64,000 nucleotides of DNA from Halocaridina rubra (GCA_037179515.1 JAXCGZ010003877.1:62001-126000), one strand, 5' to 3'; positions 23,714-39,475 are shown, counted from the first letter of the stretch. Numbers and translations: made by a program. Notes: a model not told the origin generated them from the sequence alone.

Positions 23714-24720
23714 TTACGTAGCACCCTGCTTTTCATGTGTTTCCAATGCAACTTCTGTGGTAGGACTTTCCTTGGAGATCTTGATGTCTCGGCAATTTTG
23801 GCGGTACATTGAAGCATTCACTTTTATGGCATAGGATCTATCACCCACTTGTTCTTGACAGACTCCTTTGTGCCAAGTGTGCCCATGCGGGTCTCTTACT
23901 CTGATTACAGACCTTTTGGACACATCAGGTAGAGGTTTGCTGTGCTCATCATAATAGCATTTCTGCTTTGCCCTCATAATCTCTAACCTTCTCTTTTCCA
24001 AGCACGTATCATATCTAGGCTTCAACATGCTTTTCACTACTGGCAACATCGTACGACATCTGCCGAAGAGTCTTTGTGCTGGTGACAGGCCTATGCCTTC
24101 TGTCGCATATTTCTCCAATCCAGTAGTATTTCATACACTGTGATCTCATCCTCTTGAGCTTTCTTGAACAACCACTTTACAGTCTTAACGGCACTCGCAG
24201 CTCTTCCATTGCTCTCTGCATTTTATGACGAATTTATCACCTGTTTAATATCCTATCTTCCACAGAACTCTTAAAATTTTGCTGCCATGAATTACCTTCC
24301 GATGTCTAATACTATTTCTTCTGGTATTCCTTGTCTTGCAAACCATTCCTTTAGAAGCTTGACCACCGCTTGGGGTCTCATTGATTGCAGTCTACCAAAA
24401 TCTATGAATCCAGAATAATAATCGACACACGCAAGTAGTGTTTGGCCTGACAACTCACATAGGTCTACACCAACCTTTTGCCATGGTTTATCACCTGTCT
24501 CATGCTGCTTGAGTAGTTCCTTCTGTTGCTTTGCACTATGTTTCAGACATCTTTCGCATCTTGCGACGTACTCTTCTGCGTCTGTAGACATTCGAGGCCA
24601 GAATACTGTGTCTCTCAGTCTTCTCAATGTGGTATCTTTTCCCACATGTGATCTATGCGCATACTCAAGCATCTCTTCTCTCATGTCTTTCGGAATGATT
24701 AATTGTTGACTTTTGAACAC
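23714..24720 (-). pseudogene. Mag-type integrase, broken
   Basis: 24292-24720 carries the zinc-binding region (HRSHVGKDTTLRRLRDTVFW ending in CERCLKHS) and the first catalytic Asp region (VGVDLCELSG), and ends at LDIGR. 23714-24118 carries the C-terminal GLSPAQRLFGR region and the tail. The middle of the catalytic core is frameshifted (24119-24291). Function is lost. Confidence 0.75.
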
Positions 24721-24725
24721 TTGGT

Positions 24726-25879
24726 CTACAATCCATCAAGGACTTGATTATTCAACAACTGTAGTACGCTGTCTTGAGCCGTACTAGCTTGTATTCTATT
24801 TGGTCTCTCTGGACTCACTGCTAGAGTCTTTGCAGGTGTCACGTCTTCTGGGTTCATCACTGACTTCTGACATTCATCGCTTAGATATGTTCCTGACAGC
24901 GTGTTGGGTAAGTACATTTCCTTGCCCCTCTTGTACTCAAGTTTGATTGAGTAATTCTGCAGCTGCAATATCATGCGCTGTTGCCTCATTGGCGCTTCAC
25001 TTAGATTCTTCTTCACTGTGACCATCTCCCTTCAGTACACATAACCATGGAACTTCTCTCATGCGAACACTATTGCCAGTATCTCCTTCTCAATATGATC
25101 ATATCTCATCTCTACGGACGTCATCACTCTTGAAGAATGCCCTACTGGCTGGCCCTTTTGAAGTAAAACTGCTCCGAGTCCATCTTTGGACGCATCGTCT
25201 TCGATTGTTACTTCCTCCTTTGGCTCGTAGTATTGCAAAGCTGGAGCTTCTGATGCCAGTTCCTTGATCTTTCTCACGGCTTTCTCGTGGCATTCCATCC
25301 AGCAGAACTGTGTTCCCTTCTTCACTAAATCTCGTAATGGCTTCGCCACTTCCGACAACTTGGGCAAGAATTTCTCCAAGTAGCCGGTCATGCTTACAAA
25401 CTGCCTCACAGCTTCTGCATCTGTTGATGTTGGCATTACTTTTATCGCCTTCACCCTCTCTGGATCTGTCTTAAAACCGTCAACGAAGAATCTGTGTCAA
25501 ACGTATTGCACTTTTTTTGCTCTTATGCACTATTATCAGCATCGTAATCAGCTGTCACTTCATCATCGGTCTTCCCGTATCCCACTATTGGGAAATCGTC
25601 ATGGATCACTTGAAATCCGCATAGCCCTTCCGAGAACTGGTGGATCCTGCGCTGAAACACTTCAGGCGCACTTGATATTCCGAATGGCATCCTCAACCAT
25701 TTGTATCTTTCGAATGAAGTATTAAACATGGTCAGCTTGCTTGACTCTTTGTCAAGTGCCACATGCCAGAATCCTTTCTTGTCATCCACCTTCGTGAACA
25801 CCCGTGCTCCTACTAACTGAGTCGCTACTTCTTCGACTGTTGGAATAGGATAGATTTCCCTTTGGATCACTTTATTCAA
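24726..25879 (-). pseudogene. Mag-type RT and RNase H, broken
   Basis: RT palm pieces lie at 25523-25879 (KVDDKKGFWHVALDKES, RMPFGISSAPEVFQRR), with the catalytic motif degraded to VIHDDFPIVG. The connection and RNase H start are at 25059-25454 (FVSMTGYLEKFLPKLSE; DDASKDGLGAVLLQKG) and the RNase H end is at 24726-25025. The pieces are in different frames. Confidence 0.75.
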
Positions 25880-25993
25880 ATCAGCCGGATCTAGACATAT
25901 TTTCAGATTGCTGTCTTACTTCGGCACTATCACCATGGACGACATCCATTCTGTTGTCTCGTTCACTGGTTCTATGATTCCCAGTTCCGTCAT

Positions 25994-26818
25994 CTACAGA
26001 AGATGATTCTTCAACTTACTCCTTAGAGCTACTGGCACTTTATGAGGTGCATGTTGGACCGGTTCACTGGCTGGGTCCAGTCTTATCTTGTATTTCTTCT
26101 CTAGTTTGCCCACATTTTCACTGAAGACTTCCGGATATCTCTTGAACAGATCATCCATCGTAGCTATCTTAGGCACAACTTTGGTGGCAAACACTGCGTA
26201 CAAACCCGTGTCAGGCTTGAACAATGCATCGTTGTCCATTTGCTTGATGAGACCTAGGTGTACACTAGCTCTTTTTCCCAGTATAGCATGGAACTGGTCT
26301 CTTTGGACAGTGTGTACTGTAATCCTGCCGCAATCGTCTTTCACCCACACTCTCAGAATGTCTGTTCCTAATGACGACCATTTGACATTTCCATATGCCA
26401 CTAAAGGCTCGTAGCTCTCCTTGGTAACCTGTCACAGGTTGAAATCTTGTGTAGCTTTCTTGTACACTAGCACGTTCACTGTAGCTCCACTGTCTATCTG
26501 GAACCTGATAGACTTGCCTGATTCAAGCTTCAGCATTACCGTTTGCTCATCTCTGAGTATGTTGACTGTGAGGGCAAAGACATCATTATCAGAGTACTCT
26601 TCCCCTTGGATGCTATGCACACACTCGTGCGTAGTGGTTCTTCCTTCCACATTTCTTGCATGTCTGTCCATACGCCGGACACCTCCTTGGTCCGTGCTTT
26701 CCATCGCAGTACTTGCATCTCGCGCCTTTCTCATGCCCTCCCTGGTCTCTGTCATTTCGACTTCCTTTCTGCCTAGATGGATTTCTGACTTTCTGTGACT
26801 GTTGCTTTGCACTGACAA
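25994..26818 (-). pseudogene. Mag-type protease and N-terminal RT linker
   Basis: 26432-26818 contains the protease motif FQIDSGATVNVL. 25994-26401 is the protease-RT linker ending in DPASEPVQHAPHKVPVALR, the conserved entry to RT in this Gypsy group. A stop/frameshift near 26401-26432 separates them. Confidence 0.72.
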
Positions 26819-27113
26819 AGTTTACTTCTTTACTCTCACCAATCAGTATTAAACTTGACTCTGTCACGTCATTTGCTCTGCATATCTGAAGTGTTCTTTC
26901 CAGCATCAGCTTTGGCTCTCGTAGGAGACATGTCCTCACTTTGGCATTGTGTATTCCGAACACGACCCTGTCCCGTAGAATTATGTCTGGAGTTATATCT
27001 TCAAACTCACATCTTAATGCCAAGTGCCTCAACTCAGTCAAATACTGTTTGAACGACTCTCCTTTCTGCTTCCTAGTGTTGAATTTATACCTCTCTACTG
27101 CCGTGTTGGCCAT
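26613..27113 (-). pseudogene. Mag-type Gag with two zinc knuckles
   Basis: 166 open codons: capsid-like YLTELRHLALRCEF, then RDRVVFGIHNAKVR, then CKYCDGKHGPRRCPAYG and CKKCGRKNHYARVC, the double knuckle typical of K02A2.6-like elements. The N-terminal Gag (27114-27507) is frameshifted. It overlaps the protease frame. Confidence 0.78.
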
Positions 27114-27516
27114 GGTTTCACATAGTCACTGAACATCTTTAGCACTGGCTCGAGTCTCTGGCTTTCTCCATCTGCGAAGTGAGCTGTATTATACACTCCT
27201 GGCTTCTGGTCCTATGACCGTGAGCAGAGTTGCCACTTGCACTGCTTCAGGCTTTGTGCCAATTCCATTTGCTATTTGTACGAATTCCAGGCCTTTTTCC
27301 AATCAGACCAATCTTCTGCTGCAGTGCTACTGTGGCTATTGAATACCCGTGGCAGCGCTAATCCCAGTGCAACCATTTTTTTCTTGACTCGTCTCGTGTG
27401 CAACTCTTAAATCTCTCAAGCTTTCCTCCTCTATATTCGGAACTTCTGCTTCAGCTAGCTTGAGACACCTTTGTGCACTTCTTTGGGAATGTTCTAAACC
27501 ACTAATGCTGCCACCA

Positions 27517-27810
27517 TGTAACGAGATCCATGGTATGTGTCTGCTTTATGAGTTATTCAGAAATAAGACTCAAATAAGTTTTATGATTATTTCCTGATTC
27601 AAACTCAGAATACTTGCTCTTCAATCCGACGATTTAACTACTGTCCTCTTCATGCAGTACAACTAGGGCACATGTAAGCTTGTTGTTATTAAAACTAACC
27701 ATCTCTAAATCTTTAAAGTATTAAAACAATCAACTATTAATTAATTAACAATAACACTCTGTGTATGAATAATAACTTTAAAACAATTATACTTGAGTTA
27801 ACAAATTATA
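27517..27810 (-). repeat. 5' LTR of the Mag-type element, truncated
   Basis: It matches 22998-23634 with a single copy of the 143-bp block. Its outer 30-40 bases are missing where the opposed LTR begins at 27811. Confidence 0.75.
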
Positions 27811-28149
27811 TGTCATGAGAATTACTGACACCGAGCGATAATAGAGTGATGATGCATATAACGTGTTTAACTCAAGTATGATTGCTTTAAAGTTATTATT
27901 CATACACAGAGTGTTATAGTTAATTAATTAATAGGTGATTGATTTAATAATTTAAAGATATAGTGATGATTACTTTTAATAATGACAAGCTTACATGGGC
28001 CCTACTTGTACTGCCTGAAGAGCACATTAGTTAAAGCGTCAAATTGATAAGCAAGTATTCTGAGTTTGAATCACGGAATAAACAAAAAACTTATTTATGT
28101 CTTATTTCTGAACAACTCATAAGGCAGACATATCTCGGCTCTCATTACA
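27811..28149 (+). repeat. Opposed LTR of the same Mag-type family
   Basis: It starts TGTCATGAGAATTACTGAC and ends CTCTCATTACA. It is the reverse complement of the neighbouring LTR over most of its length, forming a roughly 600-bp imperfect palindrome. No internal Gypsy coding sequence follows, so it is a solo or truncated LTR. Confidence 0.75.
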
Positions 28150-28860
28150 CTCACAACTCTGATTTTTTTCAGGATCTGATAAATTTTCATTGTTCATCCG
28201 AAGCTGTTGGCCCATGAAAATAACATCCATATCACCATCGATGTGCAGACCCTAAAAAGTAGCTTTTGGCAATTCCAAGGGTAGTTTAAATAACGTTTTA
28301 TTTAGGGCTTCTCCTCTTGCAGGATTAGCAGTTGCTGTCACTGCTAAAGTGTAGTTGCCTGTTGCACCTTCACCGTTCTGTGATGTTCTCCCCCTTATTT
28401 CTGTGAATAGGCGTCTTTTCAAAATAATTTCAGGCTGTTTTGAGCATTATCTGAAGCAGCCGAGGCTGTTGCTTCTACATTCAGTTAGAGTTTCGACCAT
28501 GCTTGAACCTGAGTGTTAGAATATGCTAATGCATTTGTATTTATCATTTCCTGTTGCTTATCTGGTTGAAATTATTGGGTAACTGAATTACTGGATATTC
28601 AAATATTCTGCATGGTGTGCTTTGACTATTAATAAATGCATGGACACATATATAATAGTCTTTATATTGAATTGTATTTGATTTTCATCTTTGTGTCTAG
28701 ATTTTACTAGTTCTATATATATTTTTGGAAATCTGTCATCTAAATCAGTGCTGATAACAATATTTCTTGTACCTAAGGCCAAATGGGCTGTCTTACATTT
28801 TGTTACTGGTTAATTAAAGGGGCATTAAATAGGGGTTTGGCTGTTCTAGCCCCAAAATAG
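28150..28860 (-). pseudogene. Unidentified coding-like remnants
   Basis: On the minus strand the stretches 28588-28782 (contains STDLDDRFPKIYIELVKS), about 28260-28430 (contains NYTLAVTATANPARGEALNK) and about 28150-28258 (contains GDMDVIFMGQQLRMNNE) read like decayed protein in nearby frames separated by stops and frameshifts. I do not recognise the family. They could be remnants of a host gene, an unfamiliar transposon or an old viral insertion, or they could be chance. Confidence 0.3.
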
Positions 28861-29128
28861 TTTTCAGGGTCAGCTTTTCAATTTAGGGTTTTACACATCC
28901 AAGAATACCTATTCTATAGGAAAGTTTTGTTATTTAATTATTAGTGATCATAGTGGTTTATGCTCTAGGTTGACACTAATATGTCTGTAAATTCATATTG
29001 TAAAGATATTCTGGCTCCAACATTGGGACCTTAGTTTTCAAAAGCTATAATCAGGTAATACTACGTAGGTGTAGTTTCTCTGTGTCTGACAATCATCTTG
29101 TTTTCCACTTTGACCTGCCTGAGAACTA

Positions 29129-29146
29129 ATTTTTTTTTCTCCACAG
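29129..29146 (+). promoter_or_regulatory. Probable 3' splice site upstream of EEFSEC
   Basis: A run of eight or nine T followed by CTCCACAG ends 16 bases before the EEFSEC ATG. It is a strong polypyrimidine-AG acceptor and suggests an upstream 5' UTR exon joined here. The upstream exon and promoter were not identified. Confidence 0.55.
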
Positions 29147-29148
29147 AT

Positions 29149-29214
29149 ATGAACGGTAAGAATGGAGAAAAAAATTCTGAATTTCAATGTTGGGGTACTG
29201 GGGCATGTGGATAG
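29149..29214 (+). CDS. Possible upstream ORF overlapping the EEFSEC start
   Basis: An ATG at 29149 opens a 21-codon frame that overlaps the EEFSEC ATG (29162) in another frame and ends at TAG 29212-29214. If exon sequence starts after the AG at 29146, this ATG would be only three bases into that exon. The EEFSEC ATG has the better context (AAGAATGG). A regulatory role is inference only. Confidence 0.35.
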   Translation: MNGKNGEKNSEFQCWGTGACG

Positions 29215-30859
29215 TGGAAAAACATCCCTGGCTAAAGCTCTAAGCACTGTAGCCAGCACTGCTTGCTTTGACAAAAATCCTCAATCCAGAGAAAGAGGAA
29301 TAACAATCGATCTTGGATTTAGCTCATTTATTGTTGATATCCCGAGTCATTTGAAGGAATCTGGCTGTGACAAACTTCAGTTTACCCTTGTGGACTGTCC
29401 AGGTCATGCCTCTTTAATTAGAACTATCATTGGAGGTGCCCAAATCATCGACGCCATGATGCTAGTGGTCGATGTTATGAAAGGAATTCAGACGCAAACA
29501 GCCGAATGCTTGGTCATTGGTGAAATTCTTTGTGATCACATCTTAGTAGTGCTCAATAAATTGGATTTAATTCCTGCTGAAAAACAAAAGATTTCCATTG
29601 AGAAAATGACAAAGAGGATCCTCCTGACACTTCAGCAGACAAAATTTGCTGGTGCTAAAGTCACATGTGTATCTGCTAAGCCAGGTGGACCTGACTCTCA
29701 TATTGTTGAACCCATAGGCATCACAGACCTCATTGAAGCCATGAAAAGTTTTTCTTATATTCCAGACAGGAACAGTAGTGGGCCATTTTTATATGCTGTT
29801 GACCACTGCTTCAGCATCAAGGGGCAAGGAACAGTCATGACTGGAACTGTATTACAAGGCAGTGTTGCTGTTAATGATAATGTTGAAATTCCAAGTCTTA
29901 AAGTGACGAAAAAGGTCAAGTCAATACAAATGTTTAGGAAACCTGTAGAAAGAGCATCACAAGGTGACAGAGTTGGGATGTGCGTCACTCAGTTTGATCC
30001 TAAACAGCTAGAGAGAGGACTTGTTGGCATGCCAGGTCTTATACAGATATCCTTTGGCGTTATTGCGTTAGTGAAGAAAATAGCCTATTACAAACTTCCT
30101 ATTGAAACAAAATCCAAGTTTCATATTACTTCAGGTCATGAGACAGTTATAGCTAAAGCAACATTTTTTGGTACTGAGAAGAATTTGGATATAAAAAATA
30201 ACTTTATTTATGACCATATTTATAAATACCAGCATGAACTTCTTGATCATTCGAAAAGTTTGGATGATGACAAAAGTGAGCTTAAGTCTTTGCATCAGTT
30301 TGCAGTTCTAGAGTTTGAAAGACCTACTCAGATCCTGCCAAGTTCTGTTTTGATAGGATCCAAATTGGATATGGACGTTCATACCAACATGTGTCGCTTA
30401 GCCTTTCAAGGCAAAGTATTAGAAGTGTTCACAGATAAAAATTACCACATGTCTCAGTTATCAGCAGTCAAAGTATGCAAAAACAAAAGCAAAGATGGTG
30501 TTGTGGAAAGGGTATTGAATGAGAATGAAGTGATTGTTAAAAATTTATTGAAGAAAGACACAAACATACAATTATTTTTAGGATTTAAAGTCTTATTGTC
30601 TACTGGAGAGGAAGGCATGATTGATGGAACCTTTGGTCAGAGTGGAAAACTCAAGATTAGAATAAGTGGTGGGTTGAAGGATACAACCAAAACTTTACTA
30701 GAAAAAAATTTCACTGGTGGTAGAAAAAAAGGCAAGGCTAATACAGTCCAGCAGCCATCTCTAGCATTAAAGGAAACAGAAGGCTCACAGTTTGTGAATG
30801 TGACTCTAAGCTTTAAGAAATTTGTGTTTAGCAATGACAAAAAGATGATACAGGCTTGA
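29162..30859 (+). CDS. EEFSEC: Selenocysteine-specific elongation factor eEFSec
   Basis: 565 codons. This GTPase delivers selenocysteyl-tRNA to ribosomes decoding UGA with a SECIS element, together with the SECIS-binding protein, in the cytoplasm. G motifs: GHVDSGKT at residues 14-21, RERGIT at 43-48, DCPGH at 78-82, NKLD at 132-135 and a SAK at about 169-171. Residues 220-310 form EF-Tu-like domain II (DHCFSIKGQGTVMTGTVLQG) and later residues domains III and IV. The C-terminal SFKKFVFSNDKKM matches the eEFSec-specific end. Length is close to the human protein (596), and the start aligns with the family N-terminus. There is no intron in the coding region; human EEFSEC has several. TGA is the genuine stop, since homologues end there. 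No canonical AATAAA was seen within about 200 bases. An intact ancestral gene or a retrocopy are both possible; the upstream acceptor favours a real gene. Confidence 0.95.
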   Translation: MEKKILNFNVGVLGHVDSGKTSLAKALSTVASTACFDKNPQSRERGITIDLGFSSFIVDIPSHLKESGCDKLQFTLVDCPGHASLIRTIIGGAQIIDAMMLVVDVMKGIQTQTAECLVIGEILCDHILVVLNKLDLIPAEKQKISIEKMTKRILLTLQQTKFAGAKVTCVSAKPGGPDSHIVEPIGITDLIEAMKSFSYIPDRNSSGPFLYAVDHCFSIKGQGTVMTGTVLQGSVAVNDNVEIPSLKVTKKVKSIQMFRKPVERASQGDRVGMCVTQFDPKQLERGLVGMPGLIQISFGVIALVKKIAYYKLPIETKSKFHITSGHETVIAKATFFGTEKNLDIKNNFIYDHIYKYQHELLDHSKSLDDDKSELKSLHQFAVLEFERPTQILPSSVLIGSKLDMDVHTNMCRLAFQGKVLEVFTDKNYHMSQLSAVKVCKNKSKDGVVERVLNENEVIVKNLLKKDTNIQLFLGFKVLLSTGEEGMIDGTFGQSGKLKIRISGGLKDTTKTLLEKNFTGGRKKGKANTVQQPSLALKETEGSQFVNVTLSFKKFVFSNDKKMIQA

Positions 30860-31061
30860 CACATTCTGCTTGTTAGTTCTGCTTTTCTCCTAGTCACATG
30901 TCATCTATGAGGTAGCTCATGATATTTATTAATGAGCATTAACAGAATTGCTTTCTTGTGTTTTCATGCATTTTGTATTTTATAAAGGCTAGTCCTAAAC
31001 ATATGATAAGTTGTTTTAATTATAAGTGTACTTATTAGTAGGGACAGTTTATATGGATAAG

Positions 31062-31169
<108 letters not shown>

Positions 31170-31930
31170 TCACCTAGTTCTCAGAATAACGCCTAGATAG
31201 GTTCTCAGAAGTGTCGGGTAAATGGAAAATCGTGTAAAAAAAACAAGTAATTTTCCATAGGAAACAATGATAAAGGGCATAAATACCTTCCAAACCTTAC
31301 ATAGACACACCATGCCAAAGATATAAGATAAGTAAAAAACATATTTTATAATTACATAACAAAGCAGAAAGCCCTGTATCTATTTTTAAGAATATACAAA
31401 AGATATTCATTTTCACTGTACAGCAAGAAATTAACACACAGTACTGTACTGTACTCTATTATGCTGTGGGCAACAGTCATACAGTACACTGGGACATGCA
31501 TAGTGGCCGTGAGCAAGTAACTTAAGCGGAAGAAGAGGAGGAGGATGCAGGAAAACGAATCTCTATCTGCAAATGTAAACAATGATAAAATAAAAATTAT
31601 AAATAACCAAAGCAAGACTAAAAAACGAAAAAAAAAATGATGCAATGCCTAAATGTAAAACACGTTAGCAAGACTAAAAAACTATGTAAAAAAATATTAT
31701 GCAATGCCTGAATTACTGTAGAGAGAAAAAAAAAAAGATACATTCTACTCACTCTATTATACGGTGAGCAACAGGTATGGAATGAGCGAGGTGTCAGTGA
31801 GCACTTGACATAAGCGGTATTAACTGATATTAGAAGAGGAGAATGAACCTCTATCTGCCAAACGCAAGAAACTATTAACAAAAGCAAGACTAGAAAACTA
31901 CATTTTTTCATTATGCAACTAGCCATGATA
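31170..31930 (-). mobile_element. Family B Tigger-like fragment
   Basis: The sequence after the (TA)n (TTCTCAGAATAACGC, AGTGTCGGGTAAATGG, CATAGGAAAC and so on) matches 45556-45830 closely, and two of its blocks match the 220-bp repeat units at 45835-47420. No transposase ORF is present here. The minus orientation is assigned from the fuller copy, whose transposase is on the minus strand. The right end is not defined. Confidence 0.65.
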
Positions 31931-31969
31931 TTATAGTACAGGTATACACTTATCTGTAAAATTTAAAAG

Positions 31970-32045
31970 AACTGAAAACACAAACAGTTATAAATATATC
32001 CATGCAAAGGAGTCGAAAACACAAACAGTTCTAAATATATCCACA
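31970..32045. repeat. About 38-bp tandem duplication
   Basis: GAAAACACAAACAGTT followed by TAAATATATCCA occurs twice in a row with minor changes. Confidence 0.8.
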
Positions 32046-32253
32046 CAGTGGATAAAATACCCTAATTTAGGGTAATCAGAATGATAACTAGTAATATCTA
32101 CATTCAGTATATAATAATCATGATAATAATAGTCATAATAATAATAATAATGAATTTCATTACGTTTAGGGTACTCAATATGGATTTAGGGAAATTTTTG
32201 TCTCTATAGATTTACCTATTTGTTTACCTATTTACAAATATATCTTTCTATCC

Positions 32254-32372
32254 ATCTATATATGTATCTATCTATCTATCGATCTTTCTATCTACAGTAT
32301 TTATCTATATTATCCATCTATATACATATCTCTAAATATCTATCCATATCTGATTCATTATTTTAAATCAAG

Positions 32373-32442
<70 letters not shown>
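32254..32442. repeat. (TCTA)-rich stretch and (CT)n
   Basis: Imperfect TCTA/ATCT repeats occupy 32254-32340; a pure (CT)n of about 59 bp occupies 32384-32442. Confidence 0.9.
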
Positions 32443-36692
<4,250 letters not shown>

Positions 36693-36933
36693 TGTTACCC
36701 CAGTTATTCGCGCTTCCTGGTTCGCTTTCTCACTGTCTCGTTTTTTTTTTTGATAAATTATTATTTTATTTCATGGTTATATGCAAAATTATTAAAATAT
36801 TAAAAACAAAAAATTCAGTATTTTCATTTTTTTTTTATTGAAAAAAACATATTTCATTATCTAATTGATAAAAAAAAATTATTTCCCAGCCTATGAATAA
36901 TAAAACAGTAAAAAATAGTAAAAAACATAAATG

Positions 36934-37107
36934 TAGATAGATAGATAGATACGTTTATTGACCACCTCTTTTGAAAAGTACAGTATAATCTTTACAAAAG
37001 GAATATTTGGTCCAAATTACAGTGAATAAATACAATAGATTTTGTACAATCATCAAATAAGTAGATGAATTTTAAATTAATATACATTGTACTAATAACT
37101 GAATGAT
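36934..37107 (-). mobile_element. 5'-truncated LINE tail inserted in Tigger
   Basis: The minus-strand sequence ends GGTCAATAAACGTATC then (TATC)n. The sister Tigger at 34953-36082 lacks this block at the corresponding position, so it is a separate insertion of about 170 bp. The LINE family is not identified. Confidence 0.55.
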
Positions 37108-37710
37108 ATACGTACGTACAGTATAACTCACAGTATTGCATCATACGAAATAGTGTTCGATAGCGTACAATGTATTGGGGTCGCAGCTACGTGAGCTAGC
37201 ATATATATTTATATTTCCAGTAGTTTCATGATCTTATTGATAAAAAAAACGTATTTATTAGCCTAAAAATAATAAAACAGTAAAAAATAGTAAAAAACAT
37301 AAATACTAACAGTATTGCAACATGTAAAATACGATACCGCTACCAGCGTTTTGGACAAAGACTCGTTCGGTCTAACTCACATTTTGCTTGTGTTTGATAG
37401 CGTACAATGTATTGGGGTCGAAGCTATGTGAGCTAGCATATATATTTATATTTCCAGTAGTTTCATGATTTTATTGATAAAAAAACGTATTTCTTAGCCT
37501 AAGAATAATATAACAGTAAAGAATAGTAAAAAACATAAATACTAACAGTATTGCAACATGTAAAATACGATACCGCTATCAGCGTTTCGGACAAAGGCTT
37601 CCACCATCTTCCATTGTCTCGCCTCACTCGTGTGCGCCATTCATGTTGTGCTTACTATTATTAATATGTTTTGCTTGTGATTTTTTTACTCGCATATTTT
37701 AACCTTTGCA

Positions 37711-37860
37711 ATGCCTCCCAAGCATCCTTCATCTTCTAAGGCTTCTTGTAGTGAGCCTAAGCGGCAAAGGAAAATGTTAACCATTGTAGATAAAGTGAAA
37801 CTCTTAGATATGTTGAAAGAAGGAAAAAAGTTTGTGGATGTCGGCCGCTATTTTACGTAA
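37711..37860 (+). pseudogene. Tigger transposase N-terminus
   Basis: A 49-residue ORF starting MPPKHPSSSKAS with KRQRKMLTIVDKVKLLDMLK and KEGKKFVDVGRYF, the first half of the CENP-B-type helix-turn-helix of TIGD1-like transposases. A TAA truncates it where the family usually continues to the recognition helix. The rest of the transposase is absent from this element. Confidence 0.75.
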
Positions 37861-37943
37861 ACGTAAAAATTATTGTAAAATATGGAACCTATTAATGTCA
37901 AGTCATCATCACCTCATTCATGGTAAGTTTTCCTATCACTTTC

Positions 37944-38110
37944 ATAAAAAAAATTACGTTGCTTGCTGTTATTTATAATGTAAAGGGTGTTTTTTTAACA
38001 GTACAGGGAGGGTTTATACAGTGTAAACGTAAAAATACACTAAAATATCTATGTACATATAGGCTGATCTCTACACCACGGATTTCCGGGTTCGCGCCTG
38101 GTCCCGCAAC
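37944..38110 (+). repeat. Single copy of the 159-bp Tigger minisatellite unit
   Basis: TTACGTTGCTTGCTGTTATTT, AGGGTGTTTTTTTAACAGT and GGGAGGGTTTATACAGT occur once here. The same unit is amplified at 43286-45230. Confidence 0.8.
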
Positions 38111-38135
38111 CGAACTACCGCGATAAGTGAGGCAA

Positions 38136-38325
<190 letters not shown>

Positions 38326-38368
38326 CCAAATAGCACATTACATATGTGAAAACATGAATCATTTTTTT

Positions 38369-38438
38369 ACCCCGACCGGGACTCGAACCTAGGACTTATG
38401 ATTACTAAGTCAAGGCGCTACCACTACACCACAGAAGG
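38369..38438 (-). pseudogene. tRNA-like sequence, copy 1
   Basis: The minus strand has A-box TGGTGTAGTGG and a perfect B-box GGTTCGAGTCC. D- and T-arms form, but the anticodon arm folds as GACTT/AAGTC with a nine-base loop and the acceptor pairs poorly. It is probably a tRNA-derived SINE head rather than a working tRNA. Confidence 0.6.
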
Positions 38439-38641
38439 TTAAAAGGAACCCAACCTTATAGCTTATATCTGCTATACATAGGAATGAACGCATTCTAACT
38501 GAATGCCACTATGTTCATATTACAGATTCCCCAACCTCACTCGTGGCTTCATTTTAGCATTTAATTCGATTCCCAATCTCATTTGGGCCATGAAATAACC
38601 AAATAGCACATTACATATGTGAAAACATGAATCATTTTTTT

Positions 38642-38711
38642 ACCCCGACCGGGACTCGAACCTAGGACTTATGATTACTAAGTCAAGGCGCTACCACTAC
38701 ACCACAGAAGG
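38642..38711 (-). pseudogene. tRNA-like sequence, copy 2
   Basis: Same sequence as 38369-38438, displaced by the 273-bp unit length. Confidence 0.6.
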
Positions 38712-38938
38712 TTAAAAGGAACCCAACCTTATAGCTTATATCTGCTATACATAGGAATGAACGCATTCTAACTGAATGCCACTATGTTCATATTACAGAT
38801 TCCCCAACCTCACTCGTGGCTTCATTTTAGCATTTAATTCGATTCCCAATCTCATTTGGGCCATGAAATGGCATTCAGTTAGAATGCGTTCATTCCTATG
38901 TATAGCAGATATAAGCTATAAGGTTGGGTTCCTTTTAA

Positions 38939-39008
38939 CCTTCTGTGGTGTAGTGGTAGCGCCTTGACTTAGTAATCATAAGTCCTAGGTTCGAGTCCCG
39001 GTCGGGGT
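38939..39008 (+). pseudogene. tRNA-like sequence, copy 3 (inverted)
   Basis: The same tRNA-like head on the plus strand, in the inverted arm. Confidence 0.6.
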
Positions 39009-39019
39009 AAAAAAAATGA

Positions 39020-39475
<456 letters not shown>

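Larger units (their letters stand above)
22998..27810 (-). mobile_element. Mag/K02A2.6-type Ty3/Gypsy element, decayed
   Basis: Minus-strand LTR element with LTRs at about 22998-23634 and 27517-27810. Between them, in the ordinary Gypsy order (Gag, protease, RT, RNase H, integrase), lie ORF fragments interrupted by frameshifts and stops. A primer-site-like TGGTGGCAG (27508-27516 complement) sits just inside the 5' LTR. Confidence 0.8.

Noticed and set aside
30857..30859. EEFSEC TGA as a possible selenocysteine codon
   Set aside because: The protein already ends at the conserved C-terminus of the family, and eEFSec is not itself a selenoprotein. It is the normal stop.
38939..39008. Functional tRNA gene
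   Set aside because: The boxes are good, but the anticodon arm has a nine-base loop and the acceptor stem has mismatches. The sequence is part of a repeated 273-bp unit, so a tRNA-derived repeat is more likely.
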